From contig DCIQ01000154.1 in NCBI GenBank assembly GCA_002317435.1, positions 17,147-26,778 of the forward strand: a stretch of 9,632 bases of DNA. The letters run 5' to 3'. The position numbers and the translations under genes are program-made. Under the pieces are notes generated by a model. The model saw only the letters and a list, made by a program, of their open reading frames with translations, ran no database searches and was not told where the DNA came from. Source of the stretch: Bacteroidales bacterium UBA1722 (GTDB taxonomy: Bacteria; Bacteroidota; Bacteroidia; Bacteroidales; UBA932). Each line of letters begins with the position of its first letter. The first letter of the stretch is position 1. This document shows positions 1 through 5,777 of this stretch, piece after piece.

Positions 1-1
1 G

Positions 2-1834
2 GAAGAGCAGGACAAGGCACCGGTGAATCCCAGGTTCCAGTTCATGGCGGCAGTGGACATGCCGGACCTGGGCCGTGAAAGGAATCACTGGTACCCCGCC
101 GACAGTCCCATCTGCCGTCAGGAGACCGGTCTCGGTCCCGTGGATTTCTTCGGCCGCACGATGGTCGCCAGTCTCCCGGAGAAGTATAGGGTAGGTGTCA
201 TCAACGTCGCAGTCGCCGGAGCGAAGATAGAAATCTTCGGAGACAAGTATGATGAATATATCCCCACTACTGCCGACTGGCTCCAGAAGATGGCCGCCCA
301 GTATGACAACAACCCTTATAAGCGCCTCATAGAGACCGCCCGCGAGGCACAGAAATATGGTGTCATAAAAGGTCTGCTGATACATCAGGGAGAATCGAAC
401 AACGGTGACCCGGAATGGCCCGCCAAGGTGAAGAAGATATATGATTCCATCGTCAGCGACCTCGGACTCGATCCGAAGGATTTCTACGTGCTGGCCGGAG
501 AACTGAAATACAAGGAGCAGAACGGCACCTGCTACGATTTCAACACAGACGTCCTGCCGCACCTTCCCGAAGTTCTCCCAAACTCATACGTCATCTCCGC
601 GAAGGGCTGTGAAGGCTCTCCGGACCCGTGGCACTTCTCGGTCGGCGGTTTCCGCGAGCTGGGCAAGCGCTATGCGATGAAAGCTCTGGAACTCCAGAAG
701 TTCCCCTATAAAGGCGAAGGCGAAGTCTATGCCCCCGACGCTCCAGGGAGAGCAGGCGGTCCGATGGTTTTCGGACGGACTGGCCGCACCGGACGCGAGA
801 ATTTCAAATCCGTCTTCTACATCCCCGGCACAGATGACGTGGTATTCCTCTACCGCGGTTCCGAAGCCTCCTCCGTAATGCTTTCCTCCCAGTTCCTGAA
901 AGAGAACGTTCCGATGGAGAAAGGCCCCGAAGGCATCTGGTTCACCAAACAGACCATCGAGAAAAAAGACATCTACCCTTATAGTTTCATAGTGGACGGA
1001 GTGACTGTCTCCGATCCCGCCTGCACCGAACTGTTCCCCAATGAAGGATTCAAGGCCAGCCTGCTGGAGATGCCCGACGAAAATGCACTCTACACCGTCC
1101 GGAAAGACGTCCCCCACGGGAAAGTCTCATACGTCACCTACTGGTCCGAAGTGATGAACGAGAGCCGCCGGTTCCTGGTCTATACCCCCGCCGGCTACGA
1201 AACCTCCGGCCGCTCCTACCCCACCTTCTACCTCATCAGCGGCACCACCGACACCGAAGAGACCTGGTTCAAGGTAGGCAAGGCGAACGTCATCCTGGAC
1301 AATCTCATTGCCGAAGGCAAAGCCGAAAAAATGATAATAGTGATGCCTTACGGCAATATGGGCCTCACCCCGATGCCCGCCTCATTCGAAGCCTCAGAGA
1401 TGTACGCCAAGTTCGCCAAGGAGCTCACAGAGTGCATAATGCCTGCGGTTGAGAAGGAATTCCGCACCCTCGACGGGGCGCAGAACCGCGCCATCGCCGG
1501 ATTCTCCCGCGGAGGCGGACAGTCCCTCTTCACCGCCTACACCCATCCGGAACTTTTCTCCTGGGTATGCTCCTACAGCGCATACCTCACCCCCGAGGTG
1601 ATGGACCATTTCTTCACCGACATCAGCTGGGCCCCGAGAGAATTCGAGGCCAAATATAAGCTCCTGTGGTTCGGAGTGGGTTCCGAGGATTTCCTCTTCA
1701 ACGATGTCACCCGCCACAGGGAATACTTCGACGGCAAGGGTATCCGATATCAGTATCTGCAGACCACCGGAGGGCATACCTGGATGAATGCCAGGACATA
1801 TCTGTCCACCACACTGCAGCTGTTGTTCAAATAA
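2..1834 (+). CDS. CE6-CE1 fused carbohydrate esterase (acetyl/feruloyl esterase), 5' partial
   Basis: The reading frame is open from base 2. The GTG at 23 is internal, so the true start and the CE6 GQSN-type nucleophile block lie before the window. The first domain (to about base 700) is a SASA/SGNH acetylesterase. It has the IHQGESN block near 380-400, a DPWHF block with the likely catalytic His at 632-634, and then a GxRELGKRYA helix. A linker beta-sandwich resembling the E-set/CBM48-like domain often found before CE1 esterases spans about 760-1090. The last domain (about 1105-1831) is an alpha/beta-hydrolase esterase with nucleophile Ser at 1505-1507 in GFSRGGG, Asp at 1688-1690 in GSEDF and His at 1775-1777 in GGHTW. 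Such CE6-CE1 fusions are known from Bacteroidota xylan loci, where they deacetylate xylan and release ferulate. The substrate here is inferred, and export cannot be judged without the N-terminus. Confidence 0.88.
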   Translation, partial: EEQDKAPVNPRFQFMAAVDMPDLGRERNHWYPADSPICRQETGLGPVDFFGRTMVASLPEKYRVGVINVAVAGAKIEIFGDKYDEYIPTTADWLQKMAAQYDNNPYKRLIETAREAQKYGVIKGLLIHQGESNNGDPEWPAKVKKIYDSIVSDLGLDPKDFYVLAGELKYKEQNGTCYDFNTDVLPHLPEVLPNSYVISAKGCEGSPDPWHFSVGGFRELGKRYAMKALELQKFPYKGEGEVYAPDAPGRAGGPMVFGRTGRTGRENFKSVFYIPGTDDVVFLYRGSEASSVMLSSQFLKENVPMEKGPEGIWFTKQTIEKKDIYPYSFIVDGVTVSDPACTELFPNEGFKASLLEMPDENALYTVRKDVPHGKVSYVTYWSEVMNESRRFLVYTPAGYETSGRSYPTFYLISGTTDTEETWFKVGKANVILDNLIAEGKAEKMIIVMPYGNMGLTPMPASFEASEMYAKFAKELTECIMPAVEKEFRTLDGAQNRAIAGFSRGGGQSLFTAYTHPELFSWVCSYSAYLTPEVMDHFFTDISWAPREFEAKYKLLWFGVGSEDFLFNDVTRHREYFDGKGIRYQYLQTTGGHTWMNARTYLSTTLQLLFK

Positions 1835-1850
1835 AACCACGGAATTTACA

Positions 1851-1858
1851 TAATTTTG
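1851..1858 (+). promoter_or_regulatory. Candidate -7 promoter box for the DUF2490 gene
   Basis: TAATTTTG fits the Bacteroidota -7 consensus TAnnTTTG and ends 30 bases before the chosen ATG at 1889. It starts 16 bases after the esterase stop codon, so the small barrel gene probably has its own promoter. A TTG lies upstream at 1823-1825, but the spacing (25 bases) is longer than usual, so no -33 box is claimed. Confidence 0.5.
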
Positions 1859-1888
1859 CCACCGGATAGGAAGCTGTTTAAATTCCGG

Positions 1889-2533
1889 ATGATGAAAGTG
1901 CACCATATATTCAAAACGGCCCTTGTCATAATTCTGGCCGTGGCGTTCCGCACACCTGTGCAGGCACAGAATTCCGACGCGGGTTCCTGGCTGAGCCTTC
2001 AGGCCACGAAACGCTGGGAGAAGGCATATTCGATGGTCAGGGCCGAACATCGCTCGAACGATTCGTTCGGCAGGACAGAATGCTGGTTTCTGATGGCCGG
2101 AGGAGGTTACCGTATCCTCCCCTGGCTGAGCACCGACCTCAGTTATGAATTCTGGCAGATATATCCTGCCGGGGCCGACGTGATGACATATCATAAGATA
2201 GTCTTGTGTGCTACCGGGACTCTCCGCAGGGAAGGTCTCTCCGTGGCGCTGAGGGAAAAACTCGAATATGCCTTGAATCCGAAAGGCCCGGGGACCGCTT
2301 TTACTCTCCGTTCCAGAATCAGGGCACAATACACATTCGAAAAGAGTGCTTTCAGACCTTACATTATGGCTGAACTGTTCACTCAGGACATCTGGGTACG
2401 TTCCCTCTACTACGCAGGGACCGACATAGTCTTCGACCGGCATAACGCCCTCGACATATTCTATATGTACCATGTACCGAAAGGAGCCCCTTCGGTACAT
2501 ACTCTGGGGGTGGGGTATTACTTCACTTTCTGA
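1889..2533 (+). CDS. DUF2490-type outer-membrane beta-barrel protein
   Basis: A 214-residue protein from the ATG at 1889; a second ATG follows at once at 1892. The first ATG was chosen because the signal peptide begins there (basic start, hydrophobic TALVIILAVAF core, probable cleavage after PVQA before QNSD). A TTG start at 1856 would fall inside the -7 promoter box. The mature part alternates polar and hydrophobic residues in short strands (for example SMVRAEHRS, LSTDLSYEFWQIYP, RIRAQYTF). It ends in GVGYYFTF, a terminal Phe signature of outer-membrane barrels. Length and pattern match the DUF2490 family, whose function is unknown. It follows the esterase closely but has its own candidate promoter, so a link to glycan use is only suggested by position. 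The family call is from recalled patterns; barrel nature is the firmer part. Confidence 0.72.
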   Translation: MMKVHHIFKTALVIILAVAFRTPVQAQNSDAGSWLSLQATKRWEKAYSMVRAEHRSNDSFGRTECWFLMAGGGYRILPWLSTDLSYEFWQIYPAGADVMTYHKIVLCATGTLRREGLSVALREKLEYALNPKGPGTAFTLRSRIRAQYTFEKSAFRPYIMAELFTQDIWVRSLYYAGTDIVFDRHNALDIFYMYHVPKGAPSVHTLGVGYYFTF

Positions 2534-2593
2534 TAAATCATCTCTTACACATTCTCTGTTTCCTGCTCCGCCTTGATCAGTCAATCACGTGGT

Positions 2594-2636
2594 GGCTATC
2601 CTGTGGGGAGGACCGCCCACTGCATCAATCATTTTG
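2594..2636. repeat. 43-nt extragenic repeat, copy A (left edge of TA island)
   Basis: This copy matches 5833-5875 at 36 of 43 positions without gaps. The best-kept parts are GGGGAGGACCGCCC (2605-2618) and ATCAATCATTTTG (2624-2636). It lies between the DUF2490 gene and the higB promoter. Weaker similarity may extend about 30 bases to the left (CTGCT at 2563 and 5803). The CGAAAGTCCTCCGG block that precedes copy B is absent here. It does not encode anything visible. Copies A and B bracket all three TA modules. Confidence 0.75.
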
Positions 2637-2689
2637 AAATTTTGAAAAACAAAATTTTTTTACATATTTCAAAATGCATCTATATTTGC
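2631..2689 (+). promoter_or_regulatory. higBA promoter with nested inverted repeats (candidate HigA operator)
   Basis: TATATTTGC at 2681-2689 is a perfect TAnnTTTGC -7 box, four bases before the higB ATG. Upstream are two perfect inverted repeats. The outer one is ATTTTGAAAT (2631-2640) with ATTTCAAAAT (2666-2675). The inner one is AAATTTTG (2637-2644) with CAAAATTT (2650-2657) around an A5 loop. They cover where RNA polymerase would sit, as expected for autorepression by the HTH antitoxin. The inner hairpin is followed by a T run and could also act as a terminator. The A+T richness makes chance palindromes more likely. Confidence 0.6.
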
Positions 2690-2692
2690 CGT

Positions 2693-2986
2693 ATGAGGAT
2701 TTTTACCGAACAACATTTAAAAGAATACATCTCCGAACACCCTAAAACAAAAACAGCCCTTCAAGAGTGGGCTGCGATCGTAAAGAAAAGTGAATGGAAA
2801 TGTTTTGCCGATGTGAAGAATTCATTTCGCTCTGTGGATAATGTGGGGAATCAACACTATGTGTTCAGTATTATGGGAAATCATTTCCGGCTGGTTGTTG
2901 TCATTAAATTCACTATTCACTTCGTGTATATCAGGTTTATCGGAACACACGATGAATACGATAAAATCGACTGTAAAAACATATAG
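2693..2986 (+). CDS. higB: HigB-family mRNA interferase toxin
   Basis: A 97-residue protein of the HigB toxin family (RelE-like fold), which cleaves mRNA at the ribosome in the known members. The start MRIFTEQHLK matches the usual family beginning. The frame is open upstream to 2573, but that part would overlap the promoter and repeat copy A, so the ATG at 2693 is preferred. Family marks in order are SVDN (residues 47-50), NQHYVFSIMGNHFRLVVVI (53-71) and the C-terminal RFIGTHDEYDKID (81-93), which is the strongest signature. It is basic and small, as usual for the family. The antitoxin gene follows after 2 bases, in the toxin-first order typical of higBA. The -7 box ends so close to the ATG that the message is probably leaderless or nearly so. 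The toxin looks intact. Confidence 0.9.
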   Translation: MRIFTEQHLKEYISEHPKTKTALQEWAAIVKKSEWKCFADVKNSFRSVDNVGNQHYVFSIMGNHFRLVVVIKFTIHFVYIRFIGTHDEYDKIDCKNI

Positions 2987-2988
2987 AT

Positions 2989-3354
2989 ATGACTTCGATA
3001 AAGAATAAAGAGCAATATGACTGGGCTGTGGCCAGAGTTGAAGAACTCCTGCCTCTCGTTAAGGACGATACACCGACAAATGACCCGGCAAGTATGGAAT
3101 TGGAACTTCTTTCCAATCTTGTCGCAGACTACTCTGAGGAAAATTTCACAATTGGAGAGCCAAGCCTGATTGATATCATGAAACTGAGAATGGCAGAAAT
3201 GGGCCTCACGCAAAAAGCCACTGCGGAACTTATCGGTGTCAGCCCGTCACGGATCAGCGACTTCTTCTCCGGGCGTGCCGAGCCGACGCTTTCAACTGCA
3301 AGAAAAATCAGCAACTGTCTCAAAATAGATCCTGCAATCGTACTGGGAGTATAA
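2989..3354 (+). CDS. higA: HigA antitoxin with HTH (XRE) domain
   Basis: A 121-residue protein with an acidic, Leu-rich N-terminal half (residues 8-60) and a C-terminal XRE-type helix-turn-helix (about 62-115). The recognition part reads LTQKATAELIGVSPSRISDF, followed by FSGRAEPTLSTARKIS. In this family the protein binds HigB to neutralise it and binds the operon operator through the HTH, giving autorepression. The gene begins 2 bases after higB and is surely co-transcribed with it. Candidate binding sites are the nested inverted repeats at 2631-2675. No truncation or frameshift is seen. Confidence 0.9.
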   Translation: MTSIKNKEQYDWAVARVEELLPLVKDDTPTNDPASMELELLSNLVADYSEENFTIGEPSLIDIMKLRMAEMGLTQKATAELIGVSPSRISDFFSGRAEPTLSTARKISNCLKIDPAIVLGV

Positions 3355-3356
3355 AG

Positions 3357-3376
3357 CGAAAGTCCTCCGGAGGGGG
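3357..3376. repeat. Partial copy of the extragenic repeat between higA and hipB
   Basis: CGAAAGTCCTCCGG at 3357-3370 is identical to 5821-5834, directly left of repeat copy B. Here it runs straight into AGGGGG, so CCTCCGGAGG (3364-3373) becomes a perfect 10-nt palindrome, as if the middle of the repeat had been lost. It begins 2 bases after the higA stop. It therefore marks the junction between two TA modules. Confidence 0.55.
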
Positions 3377-3429
3377 TGAAAAAGTTCAAAAAAGTTTTTC
3401 GGTAGAAAGTTGGGTTAGATTCTATGTTT

Positions 3430-3453
3430 TATACCCCAACGGGGTGTATTTTT
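3430..3453 (+). terminator. Candidate rho-independent terminator of higBA (or hip operator)
   Basis: TATACCCC (3430-3437) and GGGGTGTA (3441-3448) form an 8-bp stem with one T-G wobble around an AAC loop. Five T bases (3449-3453) follow directly. The site is 76 bases after the higA stop, a fitting place for a terminator. The same palindrome lies just upstream of the hipB promoter and could instead be an operator; both roles are possible. Confidence 0.5.
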
Positions 3454-3477
3454 AAAATTATTGTTACATTTACACCC
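3441..3477 (+). promoter_or_regulatory. Candidate hipBST promoter and operator half-sites
   Basis: TACATTTA at 3465-3472 is one base off the TAnnTTTG -7 box and would start a message about 20 bases before the hipB ATG at 3500. It is framed by GGGTGTA (3442-3448) and its exact reverse complement TACACCC (3471-3477). A third, less exact half-site TACCCC lies at 3432-3437. HipB proteins bind inverted repeats over their own promoter, so these half-sites are plausible targets. An alternative -10-like TATAAT is at 3485-3490. Confidence 0.4.
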
Positions 3478-3499
3478 GAATGGATATAATTATATAGCT

Positions 3500-3697
3500 A
3501 TGTCATTATCGGAACATGTAAAAGAAAAACGCCGGAAGTACAGTCTTACGCAGGTTGAACTTGCCGAGCGCGCCGGGGTAGGTCTCAGGTTCGTCCGGGA
3601 TCTTGAACAAGGGAAGAAGACCCTCCAGATGGACAAGGTCAATGCAGTGCTTGCACTTTTCGGAGAACAACTTGGACCAATGAAGATTATTGAATAA
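3500..3697 (+). CDS. hipB: HipB-like HTH protein of a HipBST toxin-antitoxin module
   Basis: A 65-residue XRE-family DNA-binding protein that is little more than one helix-turn-helix domain. SLTQVELAERAGVGLRFVRD (residues 15-34) is the HTH and LEQGKKTLQMDKVNAVL (35-51) the following helices. It is typical of Bacteroidota HipB annotated as a helix-turn-helix transcriptional regulator. The ATG at 3500 is used; an in-frame TTG at 3461 would place the start upstream of the promoter. Its stop codon shares a base with the ATG of the next gene (TAATG at 3695-3699), which points to translational coupling. Its expected role is operon repression; in tripartite hipBST systems the neutralising partner is HipS rather than HipB. 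Confidence 0.85.
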   Translation: MSLSEHVKEKRRKYSLTQVELAERAGVGLRFVRDLEQGKKTLQMDKVNAVLALFGEQLGPMKIIE

Positions 3698-4020
3698 TGA
3701 GAAGTGCCCGGATATTCAAGAACGACATCTTCTGTGGCATACTGACAGAAGATGAAGAAGGGTATCATTTCATTTATGATGAGACCTATCTGGGGACACC
3801 GGGCGCCAAGCCTCTGAGCCCCACGATGCCGCTGACTGATGAGCCTTACGAGAATGCCATGATGCTGCCTGTCTTTGACGGGCTCATACCGGAAGGATGG
3901 CTGCTTGACATAGCCACTGACTCCTGGAAGATCAACAGGGCGGACAGGATGTCCCTGCTTCTTGCCTGCTGCAAGGAATGTATCGGTGATATAAGCGTGA
4001 GGAGGATGGAAGATGAATAA
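3697..4020 (+). CDS. hipS: HipS-like antitoxin (free-standing HipA N-terminal domain)
   Basis: A 107-residue protein corresponding to the N-terminal subdomain of HipA kinases (Couple_hipA family) encoded as its own gene. It shows an N-terminal strand region (RIFKNDIFCGILTEDEEGYHF), then LSPTMPL (residues 40-46) and the family hallmark LPVFDGLIPEGWLLDIA (57-73), and ends in a GDISV strand. In the E. coli O127 HipBST system this small protein, HipS, is the antitoxin and inserts a Trp into the kinase active site. Trp68 in PEGWLLD here is the likely counterpart. The gene overlaps hipB by one base and hipT by eight (4013-4020), so equal, coupled translation is likely. It is not a broken HipA: the downstream gene has its own start and its own N-terminal domain. 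Confidence 0.82.
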   Translation: MRSARIFKNDIFCGILTEDEEGYHFIYDETYLGTPGAKPLSPTMPLTDEPYENAMMLPVFDGLIPEGWLLDIATDSWKINRADRMSLLLACCKECIGDISVRRMEDE

Positions 4021-4966
4021 ATGCCTTTGCTGTTACAAGCCGCTGGAAGACGGTCAGATTGACTTTCATCCGACCTGCGCCCGCAAACTCTTCGGCCGCA
4101 GCCTTGCGCCTGTTGTTCCGTACACGAGGGATAATATGTCCGAACTTGCGAAGAAGGTTATCCGCACCAGTGCATCCGTTACCGGTGTTCAGGCGAAGAT
4201 GTCGCTCGGTCTTGACCGGGGCAAAAGAAACGAGCCTGACAAACTGACCATCGTGGGATTGTGGGGCCGTTATATCCTCAAGCCTCAAAGCCCCAAATAC
4301 AGGTGTCTGCCTGAACTGGAGGATGTGACGATGAAAATGGCCCGGGCCTCCGGAATCGAGACCGCGCCGCATTCGCTGATAAGGCTCTCGGACGGAGAAC
4401 TGAGCTACATCACTCTCCGCATGGACAGGACAAAGGACGGCAAGAAGTTGTCAATGCTTGATATGTGCCAGCTTTCCAACAGAATATCAGAGCATAAATA
4501 TCTCGGAGCCTACCAGCAGCTTGCCGGCACCATAAAGCGTTACTCGGCGGCCTCCATGCTGGACGTGCAGCGGTTCTGGGAGGTGGTACTGTTCTCCTGG
4601 ATCACGGGCAACTCCGATATGCACTGCAAGAATTTCTCGTTGATAGAGAAATATGAGAACGAATATGTCCTCGCGCCGTCCTACGACCTCCTTGCTGTTC
4701 TTCTGGTCGATCCGAACGACACGGACGAATTGGCAATGGCTCTGGAAGTCGGAGGGAAAAAGACCGGATTTGACAGGGGTGCGTTCCTGAAGTCGATTGT
4801 GGACTCAGGCGTAGCTGAAAATATTGGAGATAAGATTATCGGGAAGATGATATCCAACAAGCGGAAATGGTTCGATATACTCGACAGTTCTTTCCTTCCC
4901 GAGGAAATGATATCCGCATATAAGAACCTGATAGGAAAGAGGATAGAGGCGCTGCTCCAAACCTGA
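4013..4966 (+). CDS. hipT: HipT-like Ser/Thr kinase toxin (HipA C-terminal domain)
   Basis: A 317-residue HipA-family kinase. In order it shows C4-x2-C7 and H19-x2-C22, a possible zinc knuckle; a Gly-rich loop SVTGVQAKMSL (55-65); an ATP-binding Lys90 in YILKPQ; MLDMCQLSNRISEHKY (148-163); a catalytic NSDMHCKN (200-207) with Asp202; and metal-binding Asp225 in APSYDLL. All core kinase residues appear present, so it should be active. Known relatives phosphorylate aminoacyl-tRNA synthetases (HipA: GltX; HipT of E. coli O127: TrpS) and halt growth; the target here is unknown. The S55-V56-T57 motif aligns with the autophosphorylation positions recalled as Ser-Ile-Ser in E. coli HipT. The ATG at 4013 overlaps the end of hipS, with a purine-rich GGAGGATGG just upstream. 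Naming it HipT rather than split HipA rests on gene order. Confidence 0.85.
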   Translation: MNKCLCCYKPLEDGQIDFHPTCARKLFGRSLAPVVPYTRDNMSELAKKVIRTSASVTGVQAKMSLGLDRGKRNEPDKLTIVGLWGRYILKPQSPKYRCLPELEDVTMKMARASGIETAPHSLIRLSDGELSYITLRMDRTKDGKKLSMLDMCQLSNRISEHKYLGAYQQLAGTIKRYSAASMLDVQRFWEVVLFSWITGNSDMHCKNFSLIEKYENEYVLAPSYDLLAVLLVDPNDTDELAMALEVGGKKTGFDRGAFLKSIVDSGVAENIGDKIIGKMISNKRKWFDILDSSFLPEEMISAYKNLIGKRIEALLQT

Positions 4967-5000
4967 CCGTTGAAGCCTCCCCTACTGTGCCGATACCGAA

Positions 5001-5303
5001 TCACCCGTCGGCTTTCTTCAGCAGTTCCGTGTTCTTTTTGTCATATGCTTCTCCCCTAGGGATGAGGTATTTGAAGAAAACGAAATCATCTATAATCTCT
5101 ACGTAAAAGATGAAAAAAGCCCTAAGGTTCCCTATCCGTATGCGATAGGCATTGTCAAAACCAACCAGCTTCTTGCAGTCTGTAATCTCATCAATGGCCG
5201 ATGCTTTCTTTACCTCGAGGATGGTGCTCCTGACAGAATTCAGCGTCTTTCCGGAGAGTTTGCGGACAGATTTCTCAAACTCCTTGGAATATTTTGTCTT
5301 CAT
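5001..5303 (-). CDS. RelE/ParE-family toxin
   Basis: A 100-residue small basic protein of the RelE/ParE superfamily. It begins MKTKYSKEFEKSVRKL (typical first strand and helix), followed by a second helix and then KKLVGFDNAYRIRIGNLRAFFIFYVE (residues 44-69), which is the classic RelE core. It ends with FVFFKYLIPRGEAYDKK (74-90), where the catalytic Arg and Tyr of mRNA-cleaving members usually lie. An upstream in-frame start at 5378 would overlap the antitoxin gene deeply. The ATG at 5303 gives a four-base ATGA overlap with the antitoxin stop and the normal family length. Whether it cleaves mRNA (RelE-like) or poisons gyrase (ParE-like) cannot be settled by eye; the C-terminus favours RelE. 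Its 3' end faces hipT across 34 bases. Confidence 0.85.
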   Translation of the reverse strand: MKTKYSKEFEKSVRKLSGKTLNSVRSTILEVKKASAIDEITDCKKLVGFDNAYRIRIGNLRAFFIFYVEIIDDFVFFKYLIPRGEAYDKKNTELLKKADG

Positions 5304-5551
5304 ATTCCCAGCCAGTTCTCGAAATCTTCGGTTTCCTTTTCGTTCAAAGCAGCGGCTCCGTCGGGTCTCATACTGCAAAGGTATTGATAAGTGGCAGCCT
5401 CGTCCATATCCTCTACTTCCTTCTCAAGAAGAGTCTCAATATAATTCTTAAGGTTAGTGCCGGAAGCTGCCGCCTTTATGGACAAGAAATGAAAGACGTC
5501 CTCCCGGATATCAATATTCTTCCTCTTCGTTCTGAGCGCTGCGGTATTCAT
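5300..5551 (-). CDS. RHH-type antitoxin for the adjacent RelE/ParE toxin
   Basis: An 83-residue protein. The N-terminal half (RKNIDIREDVFHFLSIKAAASGTNLKNYIETLL, about residues 10-42 in two pieces) has the strand-helix-helix pattern of a ribbon-helix-helix DNA-binding domain. The acidic C-terminal tail ends in DFENWLGI and probably wraps around the toxin. The ATG at 5551 was chosen because it follows a perfect -7 box by a short leader; the longer open frame to 5725 runs through the promoter and an A+T-rich palindrome. It overlaps the toxin gene by four bases, antitoxin first, which is the usual relBE/parDE order. Autorepression at the inverted repeat at 5583-5623 is likely. Confidence 0.8.
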   Translation of the reverse strand: MNTAALRTKRKNIDIREDVFHFLSIKAAASGTNLKNYIETLLEKEVEDMDEAATYQYLCSMRPDGAAALNEKETEDFENWLGI

Positions 5552-5573
5552 GATATGTTTCTCTATATATGCT

Positions 5574-5623
5574 GCAAATATACAAAATATATCAGATATA
5601 TAATGTATATGAAATATATTTTG
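5574..5623 (-). promoter_or_regulatory. Promoter and candidate operator of the minus-strand TA pair
   Basis: On the minus strand TATATTTGC (plus-strand positions 5574-5582) is a perfect TAnnTTTGC -7 box, 22 bases before the antitoxin ATG. Directly upstream is a perfect 10-bp inverted repeat: CAAAATATAT (5583-5592) and ATATATTTTG (5614-5623), with a 21-base A+T-rich spacer holding further ATATAT tracts. The repeat abuts the -7 box and spans the -33 area, so a bound antitoxin dimer pair would block transcription. RHH antitoxins usually bind such sites. Confidence 0.6.
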
Positions 5624-5680
5624 CCGCTCACGTACATACCGCAGGTCAGCAATAATGTAAGATATCACAATAAGTCCATT

Positions 5681-5699
5681 GGAATTTTGTGAAAATTCC
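5681..5699. repeat. 19-nt perfect palindrome
   Basis: GGAATTTT (5681-5688) and AAAATTCC (5692-5699) flank GTG. There is no T run on either strand, so it is not a standard terminator. It lies about 100 bases upstream of the minus-strand TA promoter and could be a regulator site or an attachment-like site. Confidence 0.4.
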
Positions 5700-5777
5700 G
5701 TAAAACTCGCTTGTTTTTGGAACACTGAAAAAACCGTGGGTTTGACGGGGACAGACAGATTGATGTGGACTGGTCAG

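Noticed and set aside
1394..2584. Minus-strand open frame of 396 codons across the esterase end and DUF2490 gene
   Set aside because: It spans two real plus-strand genes and the promoter between them; no family resemblance.
2573..2692. N-terminal extension of higB from an upstream start
   Set aside because: It would encode through repeat copy A, the inverted repeats and the -7 box; family homologues begin at the MRIFTEQ-like start.
3378..3400. A-rich stretch with GAAAAA and TTTTTC arms after higA
   Set aside because: The six-base A-T arms are weak and expected by chance in such sequence; the 3430-3453 hairpin is the better terminator.
3697..4966. A frameshifted (broken) single hipA gene
   Set aside because: The second gene has its own start, upstream purine-rich stretch and a distinct N-terminal CxxC/HxxC segment; the split order matches known hipBST modules.
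5304..5378. N-terminal extension of the RelE/ParE toxin
   Set aside because: The extra 25 residues overlap the antitoxin gene and are not part of the usual toxin; the ATGA overlap at 5300-5303 is the expected arrangement.
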